From the NCBI GenBank assembly GCA_028023455.1, contig JAQFVV010012435.1, positions 2,292,001 through 2,356,000 on the forward strand: 64,000 nucleotides of DNA, in the 5' to 3' direction. This DNA comes from Epiperipatus broadwayi. Its lineage: Eukaryota; Onychophora; Udeonychophora; Euonychophora; Peripatidae. This document shows positions 33,613-45,219 of the stretch, in pieces (within the stretch, counting starts at the first letter, position 1; each line of letters starts with the position of its first letter). The notes beneath the pieces were generated by a model, which was not told the origin of the DNA, searched no databases, and saw nothing but the letters and a program-made list of their open reading frames with translations. A program made the position numbers and the translations under genes.

Positions 33613-33873
33613 GGTAGAGGGATTTGAACTCAGGATTTTTCAGTATATTCGTCCTCCATTTTATCTCAAGCAACACACATGACCGCACACATGCCAAAAA
33701 GCTACATGATCCCCAATATCCATATTTTGTGCAAAACCAGCACTCATCATTTGGTTCTACAGAAATACATATATTGGGATTCATGCATCTTTTTTGCATG
33801 TGTGTGGGTCATGTATATTGGTTGCTTGAGAGGGATGGATAGACTGAAAAATCCTGAGTTCAAATCCCTCTAC
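33613..33873. mobile_element. Foldback element, family E
   Basis: GTAGAGGGATTTGAACTCAG..TTTTTCAGT is mirrored by ACTGAAAAATCCTGAGTTCAAATCCCTCTAC. The core (CCCCAATATCCATATTTTGT, CCAGCACTCATCATTTGGTT) is the family E core. The arm ends resemble a tRNA T-arm (GAGTTCAAATCC), so the family may derive from inverted tRNA-like sequence. Overlapping open frames here are by-products of the palindrome. Confidence 0.85.
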
Positions 33874-34549
33874 TTACATAAGAAACATTTAAGATAAGCA
33901 AATTACTGCCATAAAATTATATATTGTTAATATTAAATAATTTTTATAAAAGTTGGAACTATCACCTTGCTATGAGATACACGTATTAGGGTTATCAAAT
34001 ATTACAATCACAAAGAATAATTTCTGCAGAACAAAGAATAATGTAGGTAAAATAAAAATAAAATTAATCCAATTTTAATCTTATAAATTACTTTATTATA
34101 ACATATAGTAAAATAGCATTATACATCGAATTTCCATTCATGAAGACATTTATGGTTTTTGTTGAATAGTGAGATGATTGAAAGTCATAATGTAAGATGT
34201 CTTTTTAAAGTATGAAATTCTGTATATTGTATATACATCATTATTAGTGTAGAACTTGATTTAAGTATATACTATTTTTTTAAAAAGAATGTTTGCAGAA
34301 ATATTTCTATTTAGTCATCAATTTTGCATGAGCAACCACGTTTTGTAAAATAAAAGTAAAATACTAATGTTTCAATGGGATAACACTGGCCCTCAACTGG
34401 ATAAACAGTAGTTATCATATGATTGTTACAGAGATAATAATTGTATAATGCTGTTGCTAATCAGTTTGGCTGAAATTTGAGGGTGTTATATATATATGAT
34501 AAACAAAACAAGTTATAAATTTTGTAACTTTCTTTTAGCTTGCATTTAA

Positions 34550-34593
34550 TGATCACTAGATGGAGCTATTGGTAAAGCTCCATCTAGTGATCA
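34550..34593. repeat. Perfect 18-bp hairpin
   Basis: TGATCACTAGATGGAGCT and AGCTCCATCTAGTGATCA are exact inverse copies around an 8-nt loop. Confidence 0.95.
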
Positions 34594-34998
34594 TGTATAT
34601 ATTCATTTATGTAAAGACATTCTTATGTACAGATGGTAATTTTATTATTTCATCACAATTATTGTTAATACTCAACAAATATGATGAAACAATAAAAATA
34701 TTAACTGTACAAAAAATGTTTTATCACACAAATGAATATACATATATATAAAACACCATCCAAATTTAATCCAAATTAATTAATAAACCTATTATCTCTG
34801 CAATAATCATGTGAGTACTATTTTTACCAGTTGAAGGTAAGTGTTATCCTGTCAAAAAGTCAATATTTTACTTTTATATTACTAAACTTGCTTTGGAAAC
34901 ATGATTTTTAAAACAAAATATTAATTATATATACTGCACCATGTGGCTTAATGGCCAGTTTATCTGTTTGTCATGCCCCCATCTTAATTCAAATAAAG

Positions 34999-36021
34999 TT
35001 AAATATTTTTTATAGCACTATGTTTTATAAATTGTAATACATTAAAGATCAGCCTTTTTAAGCTATTGTGCATGCGCTTTTTACGAGTGTTAATAATAAA
35101 TGAATACTTTCATTCCCAACACAAGATATAATATTTATGAAAGAATAAAATGAATCCACTTATTCTTTCCAACCCAAATGCTTATATATGGGCAAATCTT
35201 AAGTACTGTAAGTGAAAGCGTGAGGATAGACCACTCACTTTAAATTACTGTTTACGATGTCTGAATGAATGATGACAAAATTATCTAGAATTTACTAAAT
35301 GTCACTCTCAAATGAAACTTAAACATATGTAAATAAGCATTTATTTTTTATAGTGCTATGTTTTATAAATTGTAATACATTAAAGATCATTTGAGAGTGA
35401 CGTTTAGTAAATTCTAGATAATTTTGTCGACGTCATTCATTTAGACATCATAAGCAGTAATTTAAAGTGAGTGGTCTATCCTCACACTTTCATTTCCAGT
35501 ACTTAAGATTTGCCCATATATAAGCATTTGGGTTGGAAAGAATAAGTGGATTCATTTTATTCTTTCATAAATACTATATTTTGTGTTGGGAATGAAAGTA
35601 TTCATTTATTATTAACACTCGTAAAAAGCGCATGCACAATAGCTTAAAAAGGCTGATCTTTAATGTATTACAATTTATAAAACAGTGCTATAAAAAATAA
35701 ATGCTTATTTACATATGTTTAAGTTTCATTTGAGAGTGACGTTTAGTAAATTCTAGATAATTTCGTCGATGTCATTCATTCAGACATCATAAACAGTAAT
35801 TTAAAGAGAGTGGTCTATCCTCACGCTTTCATTTCCAGTACTTAAGATTTGCCCATATATAAGCATTTGGGTTGGAAAGAATAAGTGGATTCATTTTATT
35901 CTTTCATAAATACTATATCTTGTGTTGGAAATGAAAGTATTCATTTATTATTAACACTCGTAAAAAGCGCGTGCACAATAGCTTAAAAAGGCTGATCTTT
36001 AATGTATTAAATATTTTTTAT
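34999..36021. mobile_element. Three-arm inverted repeat bounded by 15-bp direct repeats
   Basis: Arm 1 (35014-~35385) is forward; arm 2 (~35385-35700) and arm 3 (~35720-36010) are two reverse-complement copies of it, in tandem. Shared blocks include AAAGATCAGCCTTTTTAAGC, ATGCGCTTTTTACGAGTG, ATGAATCCACTTATTC and GTGAGGATAGACCACTC. The 15 bp TTAAATATTTTTTAT flanks the whole unit (34999-35013 and 36007-36021). No transposase. Confidence 0.85.
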
Positions 36022-36360
36022 GAATTGAAGATTTTAAAGCAAACTTTGTTTTTTTGTCAGATAACCATTATATCTAACTATTCAATTATTTATTAGTAAT
36101 TGGGTTATCTAGATGTTATCAGATAGAAAGTGAAACAAAGCAGAAAAATGTAAAAAACTTTAACATTTGGCATATAACTCATCTGGTGAGTATATTATTT
36201 TATTTTGGTCCACTATTCTTTATGATGGAAAAGGTCTTTAGAAGCTTTGTCCTTGTAGTGGGTTATTTAGATTGTTTTATCTTTTGCTTTTCATCTAAAA
36301 TCATATCTGCAGACATACTTGTATATTTATGTGTATTATGTATATATATATATATATATA

Positions 36361-36450
36361 TCATTAAAACCATTCAATACTTAAATAATATCAATAACAA
36401 ACAATTTCAAACTGTTTTCAAGACAACCTCCTTTTAACAATAAAGGTGCA
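36361..36450 (+). repeat. Interspersed repeat, family R
   Basis: TCATTAAAACCATTCAATAC, ATATCAATAACAAACAA, TTTCAAACTGTTTTCAAGAC and AACCTCCTTTTAACAATAAA. A TA microsatellite directly precedes it, as in the copies near 18860 and 19750. Confidence 0.75.
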
Positions 36451-36730
36451 ATAGACATATCACTTGTATGCACATATCTGTATATTGTTATAAATAAACA
36501 TTTTAATCTAATAATTACATTAATATTTTAATATAATGTAGATGGATAATGCATACTGTGTATGATTTTAAATATAAGACATTTATTTTTAAAAAAATAT
36601 GTTGATAAATTTTTGACTCTCTGAAAAAGACTGATAGTTGGTTGAAATATAAGAATATAATAAAATAAAACAACTGAAAGAAAGTAATGTAAATAAATAA
36701 TGGATTCATTTCTGCAACTTTTATTTGCAG

Positions 36731-37024
36731 TTAGAAAAAGAGAAGAAATTTACAAATAGAATCAGGTTAATGAAGGGAACACATGTTGTAGCTGTTGTAG
36801 AATTTAAAGATGGGTGCAGAATACATTCAAATATTAATATTTTAATGGAATTTCTTCTGTATGTTTTAAAAATGAATTTTAATTGTGATGTAACTTTAAG
36901 CAAGATAATTAGAAATAAGTGTTGCAAGCTCGTGTCATGCTATCTGCTAATAGTATTTGAACTATTTTCAATCAACATACTGTTACTAGATAGCATGACT
37001 TCAGTTTGCAATACATATTTCTAA
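36731..37024 (+). other. Open frame behind a good acceptor; nature unknown
   Basis: CTTTTATTTGCAG precedes a frame open for 98 codons to a TAA at 37022, with GTHVVAVVEFKDGCRIHSN near its start. The only open phase is 0, which does not match the Semaphorin phase 1, so it cannot be an internal exon of that gene. The last 95 bp (36918-37013) are an inverted repeat (TTGCAAGC..GTCATGCTATCT / AGATAGCATGAC..GTTTGCAA), suggesting mobile-element origin. Confidence 0.25.
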
Positions 37025-37460
37025 TTGGTACTTTTTTAATTTAATGATAATGATGTTTCTTTGTGGGGTATTGTGATGACATTAATCTACTTTAGTTTTG
37101 AATCAATCCTTTTATAGCTATTTTTAGTATTATTTTACCAGTTTCACATTCATTTGTTGGTAAAACTTGGAAATAAAATAAATATTGAATTACTTGTTTT
37201 AAAAAATCTGCAGATATCATTAGTCCTCTAGAGATAAACTATACATGAGTTAGCAAAAACCTAAATGGTGCCTGATTAGTAAATTGGGTGATATTGGGTA
37301 TGTAAACAAAGTTGTCAACTTCCCTTTGTTTGTTGGAAATAATAAGCAAAAAATGCACAATTTCATAATTTATTTAAAATATTCATATTTACACTTAAAT
37401 TTTTTTAAATATGTTTTATTTTTAAAAATACAAATTAAGAAATTTGAACAATAAAAATGA

Positions 37461-37560
37461 AGTCAAGTGTTGGTGGCCGAGTGGTTAGCACAGCCGCCTT
37501 ACAAGCAATTGTTTGGGTTCGCTTTCCGGACGACACTTTGACACATTAAAAAATAAAAAT
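37461..37560 (+). mobile_element. tRNA-derived SINE, family A
   Basis: GTTGGTGGCCGAGTGGTTAG is an almost perfect Ser/Leu-type tRNA A-box region; TTGGGTTCGCTTTCCGG is the B box; TTTGACACATT and an A-rich tail follow. Confidence 0.85.
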
Positions 37561-38691
37561 GAAACTCTTTATGTTCTGTCAAACAGCATGGTACTGAATT
37601 ATTGTGTTAACTTAATAAATATATATGGAATTTTAAAATAGAAATTCATAACTTGATGATGCCTTATTCATTCACATTTAAAATATGTAATTCATTCAAC
37701 AAAGATTTTCTTAATTTACTCTTCATTAATATTATGACAGTTAACCAGTAAGAAAAAAGTAACGATTCTCATTATATATTTTACATTATTTTTTATATAT
37801 TTTCAGAAAGTTCAAATACGATTTTTTGGAATGTTTTTTGTTTGTAAATTTATATTTCTAACAAATGAAGATCAATTTATTGGTCTATAATATTGAATAA
37901 AGGTTTTAGCACTAAAATGTTGAAATATTAATTTGAACTTCCACTGTGGAATGGTGGAAAACTAAATTACATGATAGTTAAAGTTTATAAAAATATACAG
38001 AAGAAATACTGTTAAGGTATTAGTATTAAATTTTAAGACATGAAAATCTTATAATTAATATATATGTATGTGTATGTAAATTTTTGTAGAGTTCTTATTT
38101 ATTAACTCCCCGAAATTCTTTTTAACTTATAGGTAGTTAAATCTAATTAAAAGTAAAAAACCCACTGAAGAGAAATTTGTTTTTAATTTCCAATTTATCT
38201 CTAAAATAAATTCTTTTATCTTCATTACTTTTTTTTTACTATATTATTTTATCTGTACCACAAGAGGATAAATAATTTATTTTGATTAATTGCATAGATA
38301 ATAATAATTGGAATTTTTATATTAGCCAGGAGGATGAGATTTAAATACTTCTTCGTAGATTTTTTTAAAAGTAATAATTGAAAACGATTTAATATAATGG
38401 CTGTTAAAACATTTTAAAATCACACCCACTTAACATATACACATTGCATTTTATAATCTCTAAAATTGAAAATAATTTTATCATTTTCAGGTTCATTTTA
38501 TACTTTTGTTAATTCCATTCTATTTAAGTCTTTGTTTAACCTAATTTGTATGTGCAAATTTAAGGCGTTAAAAAACTAATGCTATTTTTATTTTTTGTCT
38601 CCGTCTTTTCAGTTTAATCTAGACTGGTTTGGTATATGACTTCTCTATAATCTTTGTTGCTTATTTAACTTTTTTTATTTTATTCTTTTAG

Positions 38692-38726
38692 GCTTGCTGG
38701 GTCATGGACCTTCCTGGGATTTCTAA
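38692..38726 (+). CDS. Possible alternative last exon of Semaphorin-1A giving a secreted form
   Basis: Within the 23-kb last intron, a very good acceptor (T-rich tract ending TTCTTTTAG) is followed by a sequence that, in the phase 1 used by all neighbouring exons, reads GLLGHGPSWDF and then TAA. An AATAAA lies at 38986-38991, about 260 nt after the stop. If used as a terminal exon it would end the protein before the membrane span and release the ectodomain. Against it: good T-rich acceptors are common by chance in DNA this AT-rich, and eleven open codons carry no statistical weight. This is a hypothesis. Confidence 0.2.
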
Positions 38727-41700
38727 TATGCTGTTTAAAATTTGTTTTGTTTCAGAAAATCTTTTGAATGATTGTATTGTATTTTTATTTAGATGTTATT
38801 CAATTTTTATTCTAAATTTATAGTGATTACTCCATTTTAGAATTATTAGTAGTATCATTATTAATTATTGCCATTAATGTGTTTTATTTTTATTTTTTAG
38901 AAAGCCATTTATTATAATTATTAATCTTATGCTCCGGAGGTCATGTGACATTTGAGCCAATTAGTCCAACTGTTTAATTGACCAAAATAAAGTTTCTTCT
39001 TTTTTTTTTTACTTTACTCGGAATTGATCCAGAAACTTTTAGCTTGTGTTTCTCTGCTATATTATTTTTCTAAACTACAGATGCCTGTATTATTACACTT
39101 ACAAAATGTTTATTAAATTTCACATGTATATTGCTTGTATCATTTGTCTCAAATATCAATTTAAAAAAGTACTTCATTGACTTTTTGAAACATCTTTCAT
39201 AGTCTGTTTACTTTTAAAATGTGATCATATATATATAATTATCTCTTCTATATTTCTATTCTGTTATATTTTTAATCTCTACAATTTGTTCTAATTTGAT
39301 ATTCACATTTCAAATTTTATTAAGCCCATTTATTTTTGTAACTGTTTCTACGAAACATTATTTCTCTTTTATATATTTTTTGCTTTTGTAACTTGTTTTA
39401 ATTTTATTTATATTGATGTTATAAGTATTATTAAAAGCTTTTTTTAATATATAAATAAACATGTGTATATCACATATGTTGTATCTCAGTTAGTGTTCTT
39501 TATTTAGCTTACTTCTCAATTTCTATTTGAATTCGTTTGACTGCTACAATTGCATATCATTTTGTTATCATCTCTTTCATCATTATTTATCTAATTTACT
39601 AGCCAATTGAAGTCATTGATCCAAAACTCCTATACTAATGGCAAACCAACTATAAAATGATAAAGAAAAGAAAGTTTCATAAAATACATTAGAGTATCTT
39701 TTCAAGAAGCTATGAAAAAGCTGGAACTAATTGCACTGAAAATTGTTAATTTTCAATGTTGACTTGGCACTGGCACTCTGCATTGTTTTGTGTAGTGATA
39801 GAATGGAGACTCTAAAGTCTGTAGTTCATGGATCATGACTCAACCCTCTCATTACTAGAATTTGAACTTCTTATGGATTCTTGTGCAGTAAACATTTCAT
39901 TACTTTATTGGCTTCTGAATACAAAAATGAAGACTCTACCTTACTACACTATTGTCCTCATTTAGCTTTATGCCTCTTATTATCATAGTTAAGATTTTGT
40001 TTTTGCACTCTTAATTTTGTTCTATACATTAGTTTTAATATTTATTTATCATTTGATGTTTTGCTTACTACTCATATATACCATTTACTGGTTATTTTGC
40101 TAATTGATCTAGGTTTCAAACTTTCTTTTTTTTATTTATGATTTTTTTTTTTTGTTTTGTTCTTTCTCTTTTCTTTTTTTTAATATTTGTTTTTATTTTA
40201 TTTTACTGTTATTATTTCCATGAGTAGTACTATCACCAAGATTATGTAAAATTAAATGTAAACCAAGAGCTCAACTCCCTGGGACATTCTGTTCCTTCAG
40301 TGGTAATGGAAGTATCATATTTTATCATGTTATTTTTTTAATGCTCATCACGTTGATTTTCACTTGACTGATCCGGATTATGTTTTTATTCAGTTAAGGA
40401 TAGTTATATATTCATTTGTTGTTAAAATATTCAATGATCTAAGGATGTTCTGATATACGAATAATGCATTTGCCTCTGTGCATTATGACCTGGATTCAAT
40501 TCTGCCCAGATATATTTTTCTTTATGTTTGAATATGGCTTGGGATTGTTTTAAGTAGATAGCTCATAACAAAGTCAGATAATCATCCACTATTTTCTAGT
40601 AAATGAATATCTAGTTAATAGATAGAGTGCAAAATAAAGATGAATTGACTTTCTGTATCTTTCCACTAGACAGTCAACAAGTCTGGTAAATAATATCTCT
40701 GTTCATCTGTGGAAAGCTGTTGGAGATGTCTTAGCCCCACAGTGATTTATTTAAAAGCTGTTTTAACCTTTATCTATTGGATAACTAGCTTGATTTGCTG
40801 CATGTAAAACTTTTGAGCTTTCTTGGCAAATATTTAACTACTTGTAAATGTCTAGTTCCACTTATATTTAAAACCTAGACTGCATGCATGGCAGGTTAAT
40901 ATGTTTAGATATTATTCCTTGAAACTAATGCTTATCTACTGAAATCTAAACAACTTGTACAACTATTTTTGTAAATATTTTTTACACTTACAATAATTTT
41001 CTAAGAAGGATCAGTGATTGAAGAGGCATTACTAACCGAATTTTCCAGTTACAAAGTAGTGATGGTATTAGCATTTTCTCTCATCCTTTTACTTTCAAAT
41101 TATAACTAAACCACTTTAAGTCAAATGACAGTGTTGGCAGCTATATTAGATATGATTTTTTGTGTATGTGATGCTATTGTTACAGTTAATCTTAGAAGCT
41201 TTAGTCAGTTAGACCCACAAATATACCAAGTAACTTAAAATATTTTAATTAGACTTTGTGATACCAGATGTGGATTTAATTAAATTTCTTGATCATATAA
41301 ACCAAAGTATAAAATGACCTGTTTCTGAACTAAATTGTTTAATTTTAATATAATTTGTGAAGATATGGTAAAATTGCATTTTAATTTATAATGAATGTTC
41401 TAATTAAAGTATTATTTATATTGCAGTTATTATGTGCTCTCATGTTAACATCCACTTCTAACAATCCTATGAATAGCATTTCCCTTATCATATATTTGTG
41501 ATTTTTTAGGTTATTCAAAACATAGTCATTAATATGACAGTGAGTTTATTCATTTATGATCATCTTCTTTTTTTCAACATAGATCTTTGTAAGCATTATG
41601 GATATAATCTAATGAATTGGATCACTTTGCTAAATCTATAAATACTTTCGAAATACTATTGATTTTAATGAACATGTGAATATATAACCCTAAGAGTATA

Positions 41701-41924
41701 AACATATCCAAATACAGTATTAAGATAATTTATAAGCAAGATTCTCAAAGAAGCCTTATAATTTATAAATAATACCCATCTTTTGTTACATTAGTGCCAA
41801 TCTTTTTGATATGACAAAAAAGTGGGCATTAATTACACTTTATCTTAATAATGTATGTGATCTTATTTGTTCCATGAAATAGGTTTTTGTCTTTTGAAAT
41901 ATGCTGAAAAGTATATAATTTATA

Positions 41925-42107
41925 TTAGAACATTTGTGGAATGATATTGGGGACAGCAACATTACAATAAATGTTAAATATTCTTTCTAGGGGCAAATCC
42001 ACATATCTAAATATTATAGTACTGTAATAAAATAATGTCTGTAACTTACCATCATCTGAAATAATTTTACCAGCTTGTTTTTTTTTTTTTTTTGGTGATA
42101 TATCCAC
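41925..42107 (-). other. Lysine-rich minus-strand open frame with a GTAAGT donor, doubtful
   Basis: On the - strand VDISPKKKKKQAGKIISDDG is followed by GTAAGTTAC, a good donor, with an AG (TTTTAG) ~25 nt before the frame. The lysines come from an A16 run. A single isolated exon without neighbours is weak evidence of a gene inside this intron. Confidence 0.15.
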
Positions 42108-43361
42108 AGAAAAAAAAGGTACTAAAATTAATGGGTGGTATCTATTTTAAAAATTCATAGTATCTCTTAAGTAGTTGTACATTATTGAATTGGATATAAT
42201 GTAAAGTTTTGTTTTTTTTTCATTTAAAAATATCACAGATTTTATACCGTGCAAATCTTTGATAAATTATCAAAGAACTTATAATGTTATGGGAATTATT
42301 TATTGAAATAGAACGTTTTAATTTAAATAGGTATCATTTAGAAATTTTTCATTTAATCTCATAAATGATAAGATTCAAAAAGACAGAAGAAAAAGACATT
42401 ACATTTTTATAATTCAGTCCGAGTTAGGATTTATTTAAATAATAAAATTTTTCGCTAATTCACACAATAAATTAATTAATGTGTATGAATAAAATTTAAA
42501 TAAATTTCTATAAATTAATAGGCTTAATTATTTCAATCAGGTTTTTTTTTTTTTTTTAAAAAAAAGAATACACTAATTCTTAGCCAATGTATATTTTTTG
42601 ACATTTATTATTTATTTATGTTTCCAGAAATATATTGGCACTTTAAAGATGTGAGGTAGATATATATTGAGAACGTTAGAAGTTATATCATGGGATATTT
42701 TTGATTCCAGGAAATCATTCGTTTTGGAAAACTCACATAGATAGATATTTATAGAAATCCATATTGGTAAATAGATCACTATAGTTGGAAATAGATCAAT
42801 CCAAAAAGATAAAATTGATAAAAAGATATTTAATAAATACATACCTAAATGTAGATAGAGAAGTTGAAAGATAGAAAATGATATAACTAAGCAGATAAAT
42901 AGATACACAAGTAGTTAAAATAAGAGAGATATAAATAAATAGATATAAGTACATTGAGAGAAAGATATGGATGAATAAATTGTAGAGATAGATGGATAAA
43001 TAGTTAAACAGACAGGCAAGTTAGATAGATTTAAATAAATGAATAGATAAATATATATGTAATAATAAAGATATGAATAAATTTAATAAACAATCTCAGA
43101 AAGGTAAATAGATAGAAGTAAATAAACAAATAGAGCTACATGGGCTAACACATAAGCATAGAAGATATTTATTTTTTACATTTTTTTGCTTTCTCCAGAA
43201 AAATCATCTGATGATTGACTTAACAGCGGGAATCAAATTTCTGTGGTAATAGTGTTAATAACATTTAATAAGTATTTATGATAAGATAAAACAAATATTT
43301 AGTTTTATCTATTGATAATAATAAGCACAAAGCTTAATTTTGCATAAAATAACTGCAAATA

Positions 43362-44237
43362 TGAGGGGAAACCCAAAAGCAACCATAATTTTATAATAAA
43401 AAGATTGTTTATTCATTTTTAAGTATTATCAATTTAATCTCCTTCAAATTGCTATCCATTTGATTCAATACACCGATATAAATTGGTTTCTCATTTTTCA
43501 ATGTAGTCTGGAAATACTTGCAAAGTGATGTCTTTTAATGCCTATGGCATTTGTTTTTACTACTTTTAAGTCTGCAAAAAAAGAGACATTTTTTTATTCA
43601 AGAGATTTAAAAAAATTATATGAAGTGAAGTCAAGCAAATATGGTGGATAGATAAGCTGAATCATGTTGAATTTAATTAAAAAGGGTTTCACATTCAAAG
43701 CTTCAAGAGATGACTCTTTGTTGAGATGGAGTTTGCACCCTTCTTTGCCACAAAACAGGAAGTTTACATTTTACCACATCACATAAATGTTTCAGAACTT
43801 GTGGATAAAAAATGCCTGACTATTGTGAGTTAAATCTGAAAGAAAAATGCCATTTGTGTCCAAAAATAAAAAATCAGCATTATTTTGACTTTAGACTTCA
43901 CTTGATGAATTTGACATTTCAATTAACCCACTCATAAACTTGTATTTCTATGAAATCAACTTGCTTGTAATATGTTTCAAGCATTATGACTTCCCCCTGC
44001 TGTTTTCTATAAATGAAAACAGAATTTCATGTTTAAACTTTTCATAAAAATCAACAAATATGCAAAATGCACTTTACAAAAAAGAAGTGATATGTGGCAC
44101 CACAATTGCACATGGTGATGTTATTTGGCAGGTTGATGCAGAAGGGTTTCTGCCAGAAGTGTATAATAGCGTAAGTATATATTACCACGGGCATACAAAC
44201 CAGAGAATGATTCCTATTACTTTTGCCACCCTCCCTT
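43362..44237 (-). pseudogene. Dead mariner-like DNA transposon
   Basis: The ends are related inverted repeats: GAGGGGAAACCCAAAAGCAACC at the left and, reverse-complemented, AGGGAGGGTGGCAAAAGTAA at the right. On the - strand the interior still shows transposase traces: VKCKLPVLWQRRVQT-type residues in one frame (the 'LR..RPELW' region) and YPPYLLDFTSYNFFK, the decayed HPPYSPDLAPCDFFLF catalytic motif. The third catalytic Asp lies in that motif in the family; here LDF retains it but many stops destroy the frame. About 880 bp remain of the usual ~1.3 kb. Confidence 0.75.
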
Positions 44238-44701
44238 GAAGTTATGATTTTTTTTAAAAAGTTTCTTTTTAGCATTTAATTTAAAATAAAAGGAATTAAA
44301 TATTGCTTTGTTTTTTTTTTCTTTATAATTTTGGCATTATAATTCTAAATATCCAGTACATTTAAAAGATAATTTGTCTTAACAAAATGAACATATTTTT
44401 AAATTAGATTTTCAAGTAACTGGTAATGAAGATTTGGCAATTGTTAATCAGATTTTAATTTTTATAAATTAAAAGCTGCTTCTATTTTTTTCTGTAAACA
44501 TTTAAAATGTTTTATGATGAAATCCCTTCAATAATCATGTTTACTTTATCTAGATATGGTATTAAATTTTTATTTACAATTTGCTTTTTACTTGAATTTT
44601 CACATTTTAAAATTTGTATGTGAAATGAGGAGGATTGACTATTCATCATTTATTTATATATATATATATAACCATTACAAGCATAAAGCTAAACTAGTCA
44701 T

Positions 44702-44738
<37 letters not shown>

Positions 44739-45219
44739 AGTTTCAAATGGAAAATGATATCTATATTTTGTTCCCTTTTGATAGTGCTACTAATTTCATA
44801 TTAAAGCTGTAAATAGAGTATTGTCTTTATAGTTTAGATTGTACTGATGTTATACTATAGCTATGGAAATTGCATTTTTATATTTGTATTCAAATAACTC
44901 ATATTTTATAATTTTTCAAGTATAAATAATAAACAATATTTATATTTTGTTAGCCATTATTGTTGTTTTTGGTGACAAGATTTACATTCAAATGTAGTTG
45001 CTATTGAAGATATTGGAATAAAAGATATAAGTATACTGTAATACTTAAATGAAAGTACAGTAATTATGAATTGTTTGATATGCTAAAGTATTCAGGTTTA
45101 AGATTATACTCCTTGTATGTTATTAGAAAATGATTACAGTGCTCAATGAGTACCATCTGTGATAAGAGAAATAAAAATCAATACACATCTATTTTAAGCT
45201 ATAAATTAAATGAGCTCAA
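44238..45219. other. AT-rich intron with a TA/TG microsatellite
   Basis: TA repeats at 44653-44672 and 44703-44726, the latter running into TG. Nothing else recognised. Confidence 0.5.

Larger units (their letters stand above)
37561..43360. other. Last intron, long AT-rich stretch
   Basis: Apart from the speculative terminal exon at 38692, I see no gene. 42640-43140 is a decayed GATA/AATA microsatellite (AGATAGATA, AATAGATAAAT variants). A tRNA-like B box (CTGGATTCAATTCTGCCC) near 40490 may mark a worn SINE. Confidence 0.4.

Noticed and set aside
33271-33897. Overlapping frames of 66-74 codons as small genes
   Set aside because: They run through near-perfect palindromes of foldback elements, which create mirrored open frames on both strands.
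37461-37535. Functional tRNA-Ser or tRNA-Leu gene
   Set aside because: The A box is excellent, but arms do not pair and the same unit with an A tail recurs five more times.
42612-42908. 98-codon minus-strand membrane-protein-like frame
   Set aside because: It is the complement of a decayed GATA-type repeat, which gives runs of Tyr, Leu, Ile and Ser.
43000-43140. A second GATA array like that at 51.8 kb
   Set aside because: Only scattered GATA/AATA variants; it is a decayed simple repeat, not an array.
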